Source: Roseivirga spongicola
GTDB taxonomy: Bacteria; Bacteroidota; Bacteroidia; Cytophagales; Cyclobacteriaceae
Assembly (NCBI RefSeq): GCF_001592965.1
Contig: NZ_LRPC01000028.1
Location: 186,001 to 250,000, forward strand
Length of the DNA: 64,000 bases
Reading direction: 5' to 3'
Every line of letters begins with the position of its first letter. Position 1 is the stretch's first letter. Shown here in pieces: positions 35,981 to 45,943 of the stretch. A program made the translations under genes and the position numbers. The notes below the pieces were generated by a model, which worked only from the letters and a program-made list of their open reading frames with translations, was not told the DNA's origin and ran no database searches.

Positions 35981-38900
35981 TTGAGGAGACTAAAACTAAT
36001 TTTATTGACAAGCCTGTTGTCTGTCACAACTATGGCTCAGGTAACAACTGAGGGAAGAGAGTTTTGGTTAGGCTTCATGGAGAACGATAATCCGGCTAGT
36101 GTCGAATTAGAGATATATCTTTCATCTAGACAAGAAGCAAATGTAGTAATAACAGCGCCTAGAGGTAATTTCAGAAGAGAAATTGTTGTTCCTGCTGGTA
36201 CAGCTCGATTCGTTTCCATACCTGCTAATGAATTTATGCCTGTAGATGAAGGTGTTTATGATATGGGACTTAAGGTAACTTCAGATATACCAATTTCTGT
36301 ATATGCCTTGAATAAAAGACAATTCAGCGCTGATGCGGCAGTTATTTTGCCCACAACAGCTTTAGGTAAAGAGTACTTTGTAACCGCTCATGCCGAACCA
36401 AACTTTGATATTGTGGATAACGCTCGTGAGTCGGAGTTGTTGATTGTAGCGGTACAAGACGACACAGAAGTTGAAATTACACCTTCAGTGAGAACAGCTT
36501 CTGGAAAGCTACCAAATAACCCATTCACCGTCACTTTAAATGCTGGTGAAACTTACTTAATCAAAAGTGCTTTACGAACTGAAGACCTTTCTGGAACATA
36601 CGTAAGGTCGGTGAGTACCAACTCTGATGATTGTAAAAATATTGCAGTTTTTGGTGGGAATGTTTTTACTAATGTAGGAGGGTGTGGTGATGCAAGAGAC
36701 CACCTTTTAGAACAAATGTTCCCAATTTCTACATGGGGTAAAAGCTTTCTATATGTTCCCTACGAAACTAGATTAGGGGGAGACTATGTCAAAATCATTG
36801 CTTCGGAAGACAACACGGTAGTCAATATTTCTGGTAATAGTTCAATAAATTTAGATAGAGGTGAGGTATACAAAATAAAGGCGCTGAATGGTGTTAGAAG
36901 CGTTGAGTCAAATAAGCCAATCAGTTTCGCACAATTTAGTAGATCTCAACAGTGCGATGGGGTGCCTTCAGATCCTTTTTTCATTCTTGTAAGCCCCTTA
37001 GAGCAGAGAATAAGAGAGGTTACGTTTAATGCATTTTCTGTTGATCAGATTGACCGTTATTACCTAACAATGATAACGGAGGCAGGAGCTACAGCTGAAG
37101 TATTTTTAGATAATGTAAATGTTGGTAGTGAGTTTACAACATTTGGTAATACGGCCTATACTTCAATTGAAATAAGCCAAGGGAATCACACCATAAAGGC
37201 CCCAGAAGGGGTTATTGCTTTTGTATACGGATATGGAAATGTTGAGTCATTTGGTTATTCGGCTGGAGTTGCCTTAGAAAATTTAAACCTTCAAATTGAA
37301 GGAGATGATGAATATATCAGCATAATTGACCAACAAGCCTGTCTCGATGCTAATATTGAGTTCTCTCTCAATTTCACTTTAGAGCCAGGTGAAGTATCTC
37401 CTTATAATACGTTTGAATGGGATTTTGGTGACGGTACTACTGATAACGGAGAAGTAGTAAACCATACCTATGAAGCTCCCGGTTTTTATAATGTTATTCT
37501 GACAGCATCAGACGGTCAAGGTTCATGTGGAAATTCCGAAACAGTAGTTAAAACTATTGAAGTACAAGAAACTGAGGTCGGGCAAGTGACTGGCCCGCTG
37601 TCTGTGTGTCCTGATGTAGATGGGATAGAGTACACAGTTTCTGGCGGAGAAGGGAATAGTTACCAGTGGTTTATAGAAGGAGGAGAGTTTGACGGTCCAA
37701 GTTCTGGAGAATCTGTTATGGTAAACTGGGGGGCTGCTAGAACTGACGCTAGTATTAAAGTGCTGCCGAGTAATAGTTTGGGCTGTCTCGGAGATACTCT
37801 AATTTTACCTGTTACCATTAATAAAAGATTGGAGCCAATAGCTCCGTTTACCGAAGCAGCGGTATCTACAGACGGACTTAACTCTGAGGTTTGTGATGCT
37901 GAAAGACTAACTCAACGATATTTTCTTACCCCTACTAATGGCTCGGTTTACAAATGGTTTGTAGAAGGTGGAGATTTTATTGAAACAATGGGCACAGGAG
38001 ATACTGAAGTCTTTGTAAAGTGGGAAGAGAATGTTAGCGGGAAAATATGGTATTTGGAGTCTAATCCCTTAATAGCCGAATGCGAAGGGTATTCTGATAC
38101 CTTAAACGTACGGGTTTATCCTGCGCTTGAGTCAATAGTTAGTAATTCAGATGTTTTATGCAATGGAGGTGCTAGCGGAACTATTAGTTTAGATATTACT
38201 GGTGGTAAGCCAGGTAATTATCAGGTGGAATGGGATAATGGTAAAACAGGAAAAGAAATTTCCGACTTAAGAACGGGTAACTACACAGCAACTATAACTG
38301 ATGAATTAGGCTGCCAGATAACAACTACAGTTACAATTGGTGAGCCAGAGAGGCTTCAGATAGCCAATGTTGTTCCGCAAGGAGTAAGCTGCTTCCAAGA
38401 CAGAAATGGAGTTGCCGATTTGCAGGTAATAGGCGGAACGCCTTTACCGAATGGTGAATATACCTTTAACTGGCAATCGAATGGTTTTCAGACATCATCT
38501 ACCAGCCATGTGAACTCTCGTTTACCAGCCGGAGATTATGTAGTTTCGGTAACAGATGCCAATGGTTGTCAGGCTGTAGCCAATTTTACTATTGATGAGC
38601 CCCCACTTTTAGAGGCAGACCTTGAATCATTGATCAACGATCCTATTTGTCCTCAAGCTAGTGATGGTACAGCCTTTATAGATGCAAAGGGGGGTACACC
38701 AGATTATCAGTTCTATTGGAGCAATAAACCTACCACTGACGATGCCAATGCTTCAGATTTAAGTCAAGGTGCTTATTCGGTACGGATAGTTGATGCCAAT
38801 GGCTGTGAAACTTCGTTAGAAGTAGATGTAACAGAACGATTTCCAAAGATATTCTTCCCTACGGCCTTTAGCCCTAATGGAGATAGCGAAAACGAAACTT

Positions 38901-39124
38901 TTAAGCCAGTAGCAGACTGCCAAGTGTCATACTATATGCAGATATACAATAAATGGGGACAAGTTATTTTCTCTACCGAAGATTTATCTGAAGGTTGGGA
39001 CGGAACCTATCAGGGTGATATTGCCCCAGAAGGCAAATACTCCTATGTGGTATTTTATGCAGGTAGTCTAAATGAGGTAAGCTTTGAAGAAACCTATAGG
39101 GGAAGCTTTGACTTGATTAGATAG
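35981..39124 (+). CDS. Type IX secretion cargo, IgGFc-binding-like/PKD/SprB-repeat protein, copy 1
   Basis: 1,047 residues. Signal peptide MRRLKLILLTSLLSVTTMAQ; no upstream in-frame ATG precedes the stop at 35957, so the start is TTG at 35981. Domains: IgGFc-binding-like N-terminus (~25-440; EFWLGFMENDNP, YALNKRQFSADAAV, FGGNVFTNVGGCGDARDHL), PKD (~455-530; FEWDFGDGT), a further immunoglobulin-like segment, three SprB-type repeats (~713-790, 790-873, 873-950; NGGASGTISLDITGG, TDANGCQAVANFTI) and the gliding-motility C-terminal domain (~953-1047; FPTAFSPNGDSENETF, KWGQVIFSTEDLSEGWDGTY) that directs export by T9SS to the surface. Likely an adhesin or matrix protein. Confidence 0.9.
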   Translation: MRRLKLILLTSLLSVTTMAQVTTEGREFWLGFMENDNPASVELEIYLSSRQEANVVITAPRGNFRREIVVPAGTARFVSIPANEFMPVDEGVYDMGLKVTSDIPISVYALNKRQFSADAAVILPTTALGKEYFVTAHAEPNFDIVDNARESELLIVAVQDDTEVEITPSVRTASGKLPNNPFTVTLNAGETYLIKSALRTEDLSGTYVRSVSTNSDDCKNIAVFGGNVFTNVGGCGDARDHLLEQMFPISTWGKSFLYVPYETRLGGDYVKIIASEDNTVVNISGNSSINLDRGEVYKIKALNGVRSVESNKPISFAQFSRSQQCDGVPSDPFFILVSPLEQRIREVTFNAFSVDQIDRYYLTMITEAGATAEVFLDNVNVGSEFTTFGNTAYTSIEISQGNHTIKAPEGVIAFVYGYGNVESFGYSAGVALENLNLQIEGDDEYISIIDQQACLDANIEFSLNFTLEPGEVSPYNTFEWDFGDGTTDNGEVVNHTYEAPGFYNVILTASDGQGSCGNSETVVKTIEVQETEVGQVTGPLSVCPDVDGIEYTVSGGEGNSYQWFIEGGEFDGPSSGESVMVNWGAARTDASIKVLPSNSLGCLGDTLILPVTINKRLEPIAPFTEAAVSTDGLNSEVCDAERLTQRYFLTPTNGSVYKWFVEGGDFIETMGTGDTEVFVKWEENVSGKIWYLESNPLIAECEGYSDTLNVRVYPALESIVSNSDVLCNGGASGTISLDITGGKPGNYQVEWDNGKTGKEISDLRTGNYTATITDELGCQITTTVTIGEPERLQIANVVPQGVSCFQDRNGVADLQVIGGTPLPNGEYTFNWQSNGFQTSSTSHVNSRLPAGDYVVSVTDANGCQAVANFTIDEPPLLEADLESLINDPICPQASDGTAFIDAKGGTPDYQFYWSNKPTTDDANASDLSQGAYSVRIVDANGCETSLEVDVTERFPKIFFPTAFSPNGDSENETFKPVADCQVSYYMQIYNKWGQVIFSTEDLSEGWDGTYQGDIAPEGKYSYVVFYAGSLNEVSFEETYRGSFDLIR

Positions 39125-39227
39125 ATTCTCACTTATAGAGAGTCAGATCAATGAGTTGCTCAGTACTGGCTAAGGTAGTCTGGTTGTTTTGAGTGTATTA
39201 ATAATGCAATATCTAAGTAATCACACC

Positions 39228-42200
39228 ATGCTGAAATTGGCTCGGATCTGCTGTGCAGTATTCTTATTATTACTCGTAAATACACAACTATTTTCTCAAA
39301 CTACCACCGAAGGTAAAGAGTTCTGGTTGGGCTTTATGCAGAATGAGTTAGGTGGTCCTCCAGTTTTCTTAGAAATCTATATTTCTTCTAGGCAAACGTC
39401 ACAAGTTACAGTAGAAGCACCTTTAGGTGATTTTAAGCAAACAGTAACGGTAAGTCCGGGCTCTACTGAGAAAGTTGTTCTACCCACATCGGAGTTTATG
39501 CCTTTAAAGGAAGGTATAAGACCAATCGGGCTCCGAGTTACTTCAGATAATTTTGTTTCTGTATATGCTTTGAATAAAAGACAATCTAGTGCAGATGCAA
39601 CGGTAGTTTTGCCAACAACAGCTTTAGGGAAGGAGTATATAGTTACTGCTCATATGGAGCCTCCTGGTGATATTATACCATCTTCTAGAGAATCAAATAT
39701 GTTAATTGTAGCCACTGAAGATAATACTCAGGTAGAGGTTATAACAACTGTAGACACTTATAGAGGTCTAAAGAAAGGAGAGTCTAATAATGTTACTTTA
39801 AATGCAGGTGAGACATATCAAATCAAGTCGAGAGAAGACCTTACAGGTACAATTGTAAGGTCTGTAAGTTCGAATAATACAGATTGTAAAAAGGTAGCCG
39901 TTTTTGGAGGAAATGTTTTTACCAATGTAGGGGGGTGTGGTGATGCAAGAGACCACCTTTTTGAACAGATGTTTCCACTATCTACTTGGGGGCAAAACTT
40001 TCTTTACGTGCCTTATGAAACTCGGTTAGGTGGTGACTACATAAAAATTCTTGCGGCATTTGATAATACAAAGGTGACTTTAACTGGTGGAATAGGGACT
40101 ATTACACTAGATGCCGGAGAGTCATATATTAACAAAGCTATGGATGGGGTAAGAAAGATAACCTCAGACAAACCAATAAGCTTCTCACAGTTTAGCAGGT
40201 CTCGCTCTTGTGATAAAACCAACTCTGACCCCTTTTACATAGTGGTAAGTCCTCTTGAGCAGAGAATTCAGCAAGCTACCTTCCATGCTTTTGACGTAGA
40301 AGACATAGACCGTTATTTTTTAACTCTTATCAAGTTATCATCTGATGAAAGTGATGTTTTACTAGATGGGGTTAATATAAAAAATCGGTTTAGCTCTTTC
40401 CAAGATGCCGCTTATGCATCAATAGAAATTCAGCAAGGGAGTCATACCCTAGAAGCACCTGATGGGGTTATAGCGTTTATTTATGGATATGGAAGTCAGG
40501 AGTCTTTCGGTTATAGTGCAGGTGTAGCCTTAGAAAATCTAAATGTTAAAATTGAATTAGGAGCAGAGAATGCTAGCCCAGATTTGTCTGAGATTTGTAT
40601 TAATGAAACAATAGATTTTTCAGTATTTATCAAGGCTGGTCCAGATGTTCCAGATTATTCCATTTTTGAATGGGACCTTGGTGATGGTAATAAGGCACAT
40701 GGAGCACAAATAAATCACCAGTATAAAGAGCCGGGTGAGTATGAGGTTTTTTTGTTAGCCAGTGACGGGTTAGGTAATTGCAGTACGCAAGACTTAATAG
40801 CAAGAAAGTTTATTGTAAAAGATTCAGCTCCAGAAGAATTGGTAGGGCCTCGGTCGGTTTGTCCAGCTACAGAAGGAGTGGTGTATCAGGTTACTGGTGA
40901 TGAAGGTAACTCTTACTCATGGGGAATTGAAGGCGGTGTAATCGTTTCTTCTTCGGTGGGCAGCACAGTTACAGTGAATTGGGGAGATAGCAATGAAAAT
41001 GCAGCACTTTACGTAGTGACTACAAATAGCCTTGGTTGTGAAGGAGAGAAGGTGACTTTTCCAATCAGAGTTAATCCCAATCTTCAGCCAGCCATCCCTC
41101 AATCTGAAGGTTCTAACCACAAGGAGGTCTGTTTTTCGGATCGGCAAAGAGTAAAGTACTTTACTCCTAAAACCCCTGGCTCCAGTTATCAATGGTTTGT
41201 AAATGGTGGGAGTTTTACACCAGATACAGATATCAATTCCAACGAAGTCTTCATAGACTGGGGTAATAGTTCTTTTGGAGAGGTTTGGTATAGAGAGTTC
41301 AATGAGAAACTATCTGATTGCGAGGGCTTCTCTGATAAGCTTCAAGTAAAGGTATTGAAAGAGGTTACCGTGTCGCCAGAGGTGTTTGATGTACTGTGCA
41401 AGGGAGAATCTAATGGAAGTATTGTCCTAAACATTGCTGGAGGTAAAGGTGGTGCTTATGAGGTAACATGGGACAATGGAATGCAAGGGGAGTCAATAAG
41501 TGGTTTGAGTTCAGGGAATTATATTGCAACTGTAACCGATGAATTGGGCTGTTCTACCGTTAGTAGCATATACGTAAATGAGCCAGATCCATTGTTTGCT
41601 AATATTGAGGTTATTCCCTCATTTTGTTATCAAGAAGATAGTGGAGGAGCCAAAGTAGAAGTTCAAGGCGGTACACCGTTTCAAGCTGGCAATTACTCAT
41701 TTTTGGTAGAAGGTAATGGCGTCTCTAACGTATTTAGTAGTGGTGATATAAGTGGACTGGGGAAAGGTGAGTATACCATAACCATCACTGATAGAAATGG
41801 ATGTTCAATTTCTCAGAATATAGAAGTTTCTGAACCATCGCCTCTTCAATTCGATATGGAAGCATTTATTAAAGTTCCAGTTTGTCCTGATGAATCAAAT
41901 GGAAGAACTTTTATAGATGCTAAAGGAGGCACGCCTGATTACAGTTTCTATTGGAGTAATAATCCAAATGTTGCTTCAACCGAAGGAAGTGGGTTTGCAA
42001 AAGGAACTTACACGGTAAAACTGGTAGATAGCAATGGATGCGAGAAGAGTATGACATTTGACATTTCTGAAAGAGAACCAAGAATCTTTATTCCCAATGC
42101 GTTCAGCCCAAATAATGATGGTGAAAATGACATTTTTATGCCACAGGCTGATTGTTCTTCAGGTTTTATGATGCAGGTTTATAATAAGTGGGGTGCTGTA

Positions 42201-42359
42201 GTATACACCACTACCAACGTTGAAGAGGGATGGGACGGAACATATCTTGGAAAACCAGCAGCTGTAGGTAACTACTCCTACCTGATTTTTTATTCAGGAG
42301 TTGTAAATAATCGTCCTTTTGAAGAAACCTACAGAGGAAGCTTTAATCTTATTCGTTAA
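39228..42359 (+). CDS. Type IX secretion cargo, IgGFc-binding-like/PKD/SprB-repeat protein, copy 2
   Basis: 1,043 residues from ATG 39228 (MLKLARICCAVFLLLLVNT, cleaved near SQ). Earlier in-frame starts (39189 TTG, 39204 ATG) only lengthen the N-terminus. It is collinear with copy 1 over its whole length: same IgGFc-binding-like part (EFWLGFMQNELGG), PKD (~479; FEWDLGDGN), three SprB-type repeats and the T9SS C-terminal domain (FIPNAFSPNNDGENDIF, KWGAVVYTTTNVEEGWDGTY). It is clearly the product of a tandem duplication and has since diverged. The 103-base gap holds no terminator, so both may be on one mRNA. Confidence 0.9.
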   Translation: MLKLARICCAVFLLLLVNTQLFSQTTTEGKEFWLGFMQNELGGPPVFLEIYISSRQTSQVTVEAPLGDFKQTVTVSPGSTEKVVLPTSEFMPLKEGIRPIGLRVTSDNFVSVYALNKRQSSADATVVLPTTALGKEYIVTAHMEPPGDIIPSSRESNMLIVATEDNTQVEVITTVDTYRGLKKGESNNVTLNAGETYQIKSREDLTGTIVRSVSSNNTDCKKVAVFGGNVFTNVGGCGDARDHLFEQMFPLSTWGQNFLYVPYETRLGGDYIKILAAFDNTKVTLTGGIGTITLDAGESYINKAMDGVRKITSDKPISFSQFSRSRSCDKTNSDPFYIVVSPLEQRIQQATFHAFDVEDIDRYFLTLIKLSSDESDVLLDGVNIKNRFSSFQDAAYASIEIQQGSHTLEAPDGVIAFIYGYGSQESFGYSAGVALENLNVKIELGAENASPDLSEICINETIDFSVFIKAGPDVPDYSIFEWDLGDGNKAHGAQINHQYKEPGEYEVFLLASDGLGNCSTQDLIARKFIVKDSAPEELVGPRSVCPATEGVVYQVTGDEGNSYSWGIEGGVIVSSSVGSTVTVNWGDSNENAALYVVTTNSLGCEGEKVTFPIRVNPNLQPAIPQSEGSNHKEVCFSDRQRVKYFTPKTPGSSYQWFVNGGSFTPDTDINSNEVFIDWGNSSFGEVWYREFNEKLSDCEGFSDKLQVKVLKEVTVSPEVFDVLCKGESNGSIVLNIAGGKGGAYEVTWDNGMQGESISGLSSGNYIATVTDELGCSTVSSIYVNEPDPLFANIEVIPSFCYQEDSGGAKVEVQGGTPFQAGNYSFLVEGNGVSNVFSSGDISGLGKGEYTITITDRNGCSISQNIEVSEPSPLQFDMEAFIKVPVCPDESNGRTFIDAKGGTPDYSFYWSNNPNVASTEGSGFAKGTYTVKLVDSNGCEKSMTFDISEREPRIFIPNAFSPNNDGENDIFMPQADCSSGFMMQVYNKWGAVVYTTTNVEEGWDGTYLGKPAAVGNYSYLIFYSGVVNNRPFEETYRGSFNLIR

Positions 42360-42410
42360 TAGTACAGAGTTCCTTGTCTTTCTTTAATTTCAAGTCAAAC
42401 AAATACCCAT

Positions 42411-45400
42411 TTGGCTTTAACTGTTTACAAATCATCTGCAGGTTCAGGAAAGACCTTTACGCTAGTAAAAGAGTACATCAAACTACTGATTGCTAACCCT
42501 CAGGATTACAGGCATATTCTGGCTATTACTTTTACCAATAAGGCGACTGAGGAAATGAAATCTCGGATTCTTCGGAATCTGGAAGAACTAGCATCGGGCG
42601 AAACTTCTGATTTGGAGAAAGTCCTGATTTCTGAATTCGAAGGAAGGTTCGATGTAAGTCAGATAGCTGCCAGAGCGAATGAAGCCTACGACTTGATCAT
42701 TCACAACTACAGCCGTTTTGAGGTTTCTACCATAGATAGTTTCTTTTCCAGGGTGTTGAAGTCCTTTGCTAGGGAACTGAATTTGCCTTTAAGCTATGAG
42801 GTGGAAATGAACCAAGATCTCGCCTTGAATGAAACCATCGATAACCTGTTCCGAGAGCTGGACGATCAGCCTGAGATCAAAAACTGGCTCACTCAGTATT
42901 CTAAAGATCAGGTCGAAAATGACAAAAGCTGGAATGTAGACCAGCAGATTCAGAAGTTAGGAAAGAACCTCTTTAAAGAGGAGTTTCAAGATGGGTTCAA
43001 CGACCAGAAGGTTGAATTAGCCTCGCTGAAAAACCTGATTGAAAGCTTAAAGAAAGAAATCAAAACCTTTGAGAAAACAGCTAAATCATTTGCGAATAAA
43101 GCCTTTGAGGTGTTGAGTCAAAACGGGTTGACTGCGGCAGATTTTCATTACGGAACGTCAGGAGCCATTGCCGCTTTCTATGCGCTGGATAAAGGCGACT
43201 TTGAAATCGACACGAAGAAGAGGTTTCTTCAGACACTGGATGGAGAAATGCAGTGGGGAGCCAAAAAGAGTCCAAATTTTGAATTGGCCTGTCAGCTAGG
43301 AGAATCCGACTTGCACTATATCGGAACAGATGCTTTGGCCTTCGTCACTAAAGAACGAAAACATTATAATACGGCCAGAGCCATTCTCAAAAATATCTAT
43401 GCTTTTGGTTTGTTGGAATCGCTTCATCAAAAACTAAAGGACTATCGCGATGAGCACAATGTGATGCTCATTTCTGATACCAATATCATTCTCAAAGAAG
43501 TGCTTCGCGAAGCCGATGCTCCTTTCATCTTTGAGAAACTCGGAAGTTTCTACAAACATATCATGATCGATGAGTTTCAGGACACTTCCAACTTCCAGTG
43601 GTTCAACCTAAAACCGTTAATCATCAATGCCTTGTCTGAGGGGCATGAAGTGCTGATTGTTGGGGATGTAAAGCAGTCAATTTATCGTTTCAGGGGAGGA
43701 AACATGCGACTGCTCTTGAGTCAGATTAAAGAAGAATTGGGGCTGTTTTATCCGAATGAAGCAGATAGAAACTTATCAGACAACTATCGCAGCTTAAGCG
43801 AGATTGTCAATTTCAACAATGCACTTTTCGATCGGCTGCCTTCTGCGTTAAGGGAGAATGACTCACTGACCGAAAGCAACCTTTTTGAGTTGGCCTTCGA
43901 AGGTCATGCTCAGGATATTAAGAAGCAAAAAGGTGGCTTTGTAAATATGAAGTTCTTTGAGGCAGAGGGCTGGAAGGACTTGGCTATTGATAACTTGGTA
44001 GAGAATATCAGGCAAAATCAGGACAAAAGCTACGGACTGAAAGATATGCTGATTCTCGTGAATAGAAATAGCGAAATCTCAGACGTGGCCAACCGATTGA
44101 TGCTGGAGCAAATTCCATTCATCAATGGTGATTCGCTAAAACTACAGCAGAGCGATTTGGTCATGTTTGTGCTCGAATTGCTAGGCTATTTGCAGTCAGG
44201 AAAAGACGAAGTTCAGACACTAAGTCTAATCATCCTTTACAAGAGATTAACAGGTCAGGATTATTCAGAAGCCTTACTAACTTCCAAAAAACAAAGACTT
44301 ACCTTGGAAAAAGCTGGTTTTCCACCAGAATTTACTCAGCAGACTCATTCCCTAAAACAGCAGTCGCTTTTCGACCTGGTTTGCGTGCTCCTGATCATTT
44401 TCGACCTGAAGGAGAGCGCGGACATCTACCTTCAACAGTTGCTTGATTTAGTGTTGGAACAGACCCAGAAAGGCCGAAACTCCATCGCTAGTTTTCTCGA
44501 GTGGTGGGAGAAGGAAGGAGAAAATCAGACCGTAAGCACCAGCGAGCAAACCAATGCCATTCGGATTCTTTCAATTCACAAATCGAAAGGTCTAGAGTCG
44601 CCAATCGTTTTTATTCCATTCACCAGTTGGGATTTGCTCCCAAGGCCTACCATACATCAATTCTGGACCAAGCATGTGCCGCCAGAATATGCTGAACTGA
44701 AATACATTCCTTTAGACTTCAGTAAGGGACTCCTTACAGACTCCTATTTCGAAAACGATTATTATAAAGAGGCAGAGGAAAGCGCTTTGGATATTCTCAA
44801 CAAGACTTATGTGGCTTTTACCAGACCTAGAGAAAAGCTCTACTTATCGGCACCACAAACCAAGCCAGGAACAGCTCAAATTCATCAGTTGATGATTGGT
44901 TTGCTGGAAGAAGCAGGTTTGCAGAAGTCGGAAGAATCTGATTACATCCAGTTTTCCCTAGGTGAAGATCACGTGAAGGTTGGAAAGGCAGAAACGCATC
45001 AAGCGAGTGAGGTTTTGAAAATATATCCTGCAACCTCATTTCTCGATCAGCTGTCCATCCGAAACGACTCGGACCGATTCTTTATGCTTCAAGAAACAGA
45101 GCAGGCCAAGAATATCACCCTCGGAAATCAGGTGCATGATGTGCTGTCAGAGATCCGTGTGAGAGAAGATTTGCCTATTGTTCTCAGGCAAAGACTGCAG
45201 TCAGGTGAAATGAGTAGGGAGGTGGTAAACCAAGTGGAAGAACGGATTGAAAAATTGTTCGCGCAAGAGCAGATTGACGCTTGGTTTTCGGACGAATATG
45301 AAGTCTACAATGAAAGAAGTATTTGGTTCGAAGGGCGGGAGCACCAACCAGATCGATTGCTCTTCAAAGGAAATGAAGCAGTAGTGATAGACTACAAAAA

Positions 45401-45533
45401 GGAAATTGAAAGTGATAGCCACCATGCTCAAGTGCATCGATATATGCGAGCCATTCAAGCCATGGGCTTTGAAAAGGTTTCTGGTTATCTAATTTATGTT
45501 GAACCTGTTTTGGTGAAGGAGGTGGAGAGATGA
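42411..45533 (+). CDS. UvrD-type helicase-nuclease (AddA-like)
   Basis: 1,040 residues. Walker A is at the very N-terminus (SSAGSGKT, residues 8-15), so the TTG at 42411 is the only sensible start. Further motifs: FTNKATEEMKSRIL (Ia), IDEFQDTSNFQW (Walker B, near 387), VGDVKQSIYRFRGG (III) and ILSIHKSKGLESP (V). The C-terminal RecB-type nuclease is present: NQVHDVL, HQPDRLLFKG and VVIDYKKE with the D...D-x-K pattern. It should resect double-strand breaks with the AddB-like partner encoded 400 bases downstream. An intervening repeat block separates the pair. Confidence 0.92.
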   Translation: MALTVYKSSAGSGKTFTLVKEYIKLLIANPQDYRHILAITFTNKATEEMKSRILRNLEELASGETSDLEKVLISEFEGRFDVSQIAARANEAYDLIIHNYSRFEVSTIDSFFSRVLKSFARELNLPLSYEVEMNQDLALNETIDNLFRELDDQPEIKNWLTQYSKDQVENDKSWNVDQQIQKLGKNLFKEEFQDGFNDQKVELASLKNLIESLKKEIKTFEKTAKSFANKAFEVLSQNGLTAADFHYGTSGAIAAFYALDKGDFEIDTKKRFLQTLDGEMQWGAKKSPNFELACQLGESDLHYIGTDALAFVTKERKHYNTARAILKNIYAFGLLESLHQKLKDYRDEHNVMLISDTNIILKEVLREADAPFIFEKLGSFYKHIMIDEFQDTSNFQWFNLKPLIINALSEGHEVLIVGDVKQSIYRFRGGNMRLLLSQIKEELGLFYPNEADRNLSDNYRSLSEIVNFNNALFDRLPSALRENDSLTESNLFELAFEGHAQDIKKQKGGFVNMKFFEAEGWKDLAIDNLVENIRQNQDKSYGLKDMLILVNRNSEISDVANRLMLEQIPFINGDSLKLQQSDLVMFVLELLGYLQSGKDEVQTLSLIILYKRLTGQDYSEALLTSKKQRLTLEKAGFPPEFTQQTHSLKQQSLFDLVCVLLIIFDLKESADIYLQQLLDLVLEQTQKGRNSIASFLEWWEKEGENQTVSTSEQTNAIRILSIHKSKGLESPIVFIPFTSWDLLPRPTIHQFWTKHVPPEYAELKYIPLDFSKGLLTDSYFENDYYKEAEESALDILNKTYVAFTRPREKLYLSAPQTKPGTAQIHQLMIGLLEEAGLQKSEESDYIQFSLGEDHVKVGKAETHQASEVLKIYPATSFLDQLSIRNDSDRFFMLQETEQAKNITLGNQVHDVLSEIRVREDLPIVLRQRLQSGEMSREVVNQVEERIEKLFAQEQIDAWFSDEYEVYNERSIWFEGREHQPDRLLFKGNEAVVIDYKKEIESDSHHAQVHRYMRAIQAMGFEKVSGYLIYVEPVLVKEVER

Positions 45534-45943
45534 AGAGTTTAACTCATGCAGGTTCCTTGCCAAGGGGACAAGAGAAGTGCAAGAAGACACTTCAACAGTC
45601 TCCATTGATTGATACAGAAGCTAAAATGGCTAGCGCGAATTATTCCCCCTTTTTTGAAAAGGGGGCTAGGGGGATTAGATTCAGAAACCAATCCTCCCAA
45701 CCTCCTTCGCCAAGGAGGAGTGTCACTGCTAGAATCCGTCTGTTTAATTCCATAAGCTTGATTAATATCAATTTCAGTGCGAACCATTCCCCCTTTAGAA
45801 AGGGGGATACGGGAATTTTATCACCCCTAACCCCTCCTAAAACAGGTGGGGAATTGGAAGTGCAAGAGGGGAGTTTCTCGATCTCCAACTACATAGAAAG
45901 CTTACTAAATCAAGTACCAAGAAAGGAGGTTTTATCATGCTAA
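45530..45943 (+). CDS. Repeat-derived open frame linking the AddA- and AddB-like genes
   Basis: 137 codons. Its ATG overlaps the AddA-like stop by four bases (ATGA) and its own stop overlaps the AddB-like start by seven bases. Most of the frame is made of palindromic repeats (NYSPFFEKGARGI, NHSPFRKGDTGI are translations of TTCCCCC...GGGGG elements). It resembles no protein family I know. It may not encode a functional protein, but an unbroken frame would let ribosomes travel from one gene to the next, keeping the two coupled. Alternatively the frame is open by chance. Confidence 0.3.
   Translation: MKSLTHAGSLPRGQEKCKKTLQQSPLIDTEAKMASANYSPFFEKGARGIRFRNQSSQPPSPRRSVTARIRLFNSISLININFSANHSPFRKGDTGILSPLTPPKTGGELEVQEGSFSISNYIESLLNQVPRKEVLSC
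45643..45856. repeat. Four-element palindromic repeat block (family A) between helicase and nuclease genes
   Basis: Elements: TTCCCCC-tttttttgaaaa-GGGGGCTAGGGGGA (45643-45675); AATCCTCCCAACCTCCTT...AAGGAGGAG (45690-45721); TTCCCCCTTTAGAAAGGGGGA (45787 onward, 21 bases with the stem CCCCCTTT/AAAGGGGG); CACCCCTAACCCCTCC...GGTGGGGAATTGG (45822-45856). The same family occurs at 57777, 58255 and 58479. Such repeats are usually spread by RAYT-type transposases, none of which is in the window. Confidence 0.75.
45922..45930 (+). promoter_or_regulatory. Unusually strong Shine-Dalgarno before the AddB-like gene
   Basis: AAAGGAGGT ends six bases before the ATG at 45937, a textbook site complementary to the 16S rRNA tail. 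Strong Shine-Dalgarno sites are rare in Bacteroidota, and other genes in this window lack one. Confidence 0.65.

Noticed and set aside
45539-45888. Minus-strand frames of about 82 codons in the repeat block
   Set aside because: Both are translations of palindromic repeats, which are open in several frames, with no start context or family.
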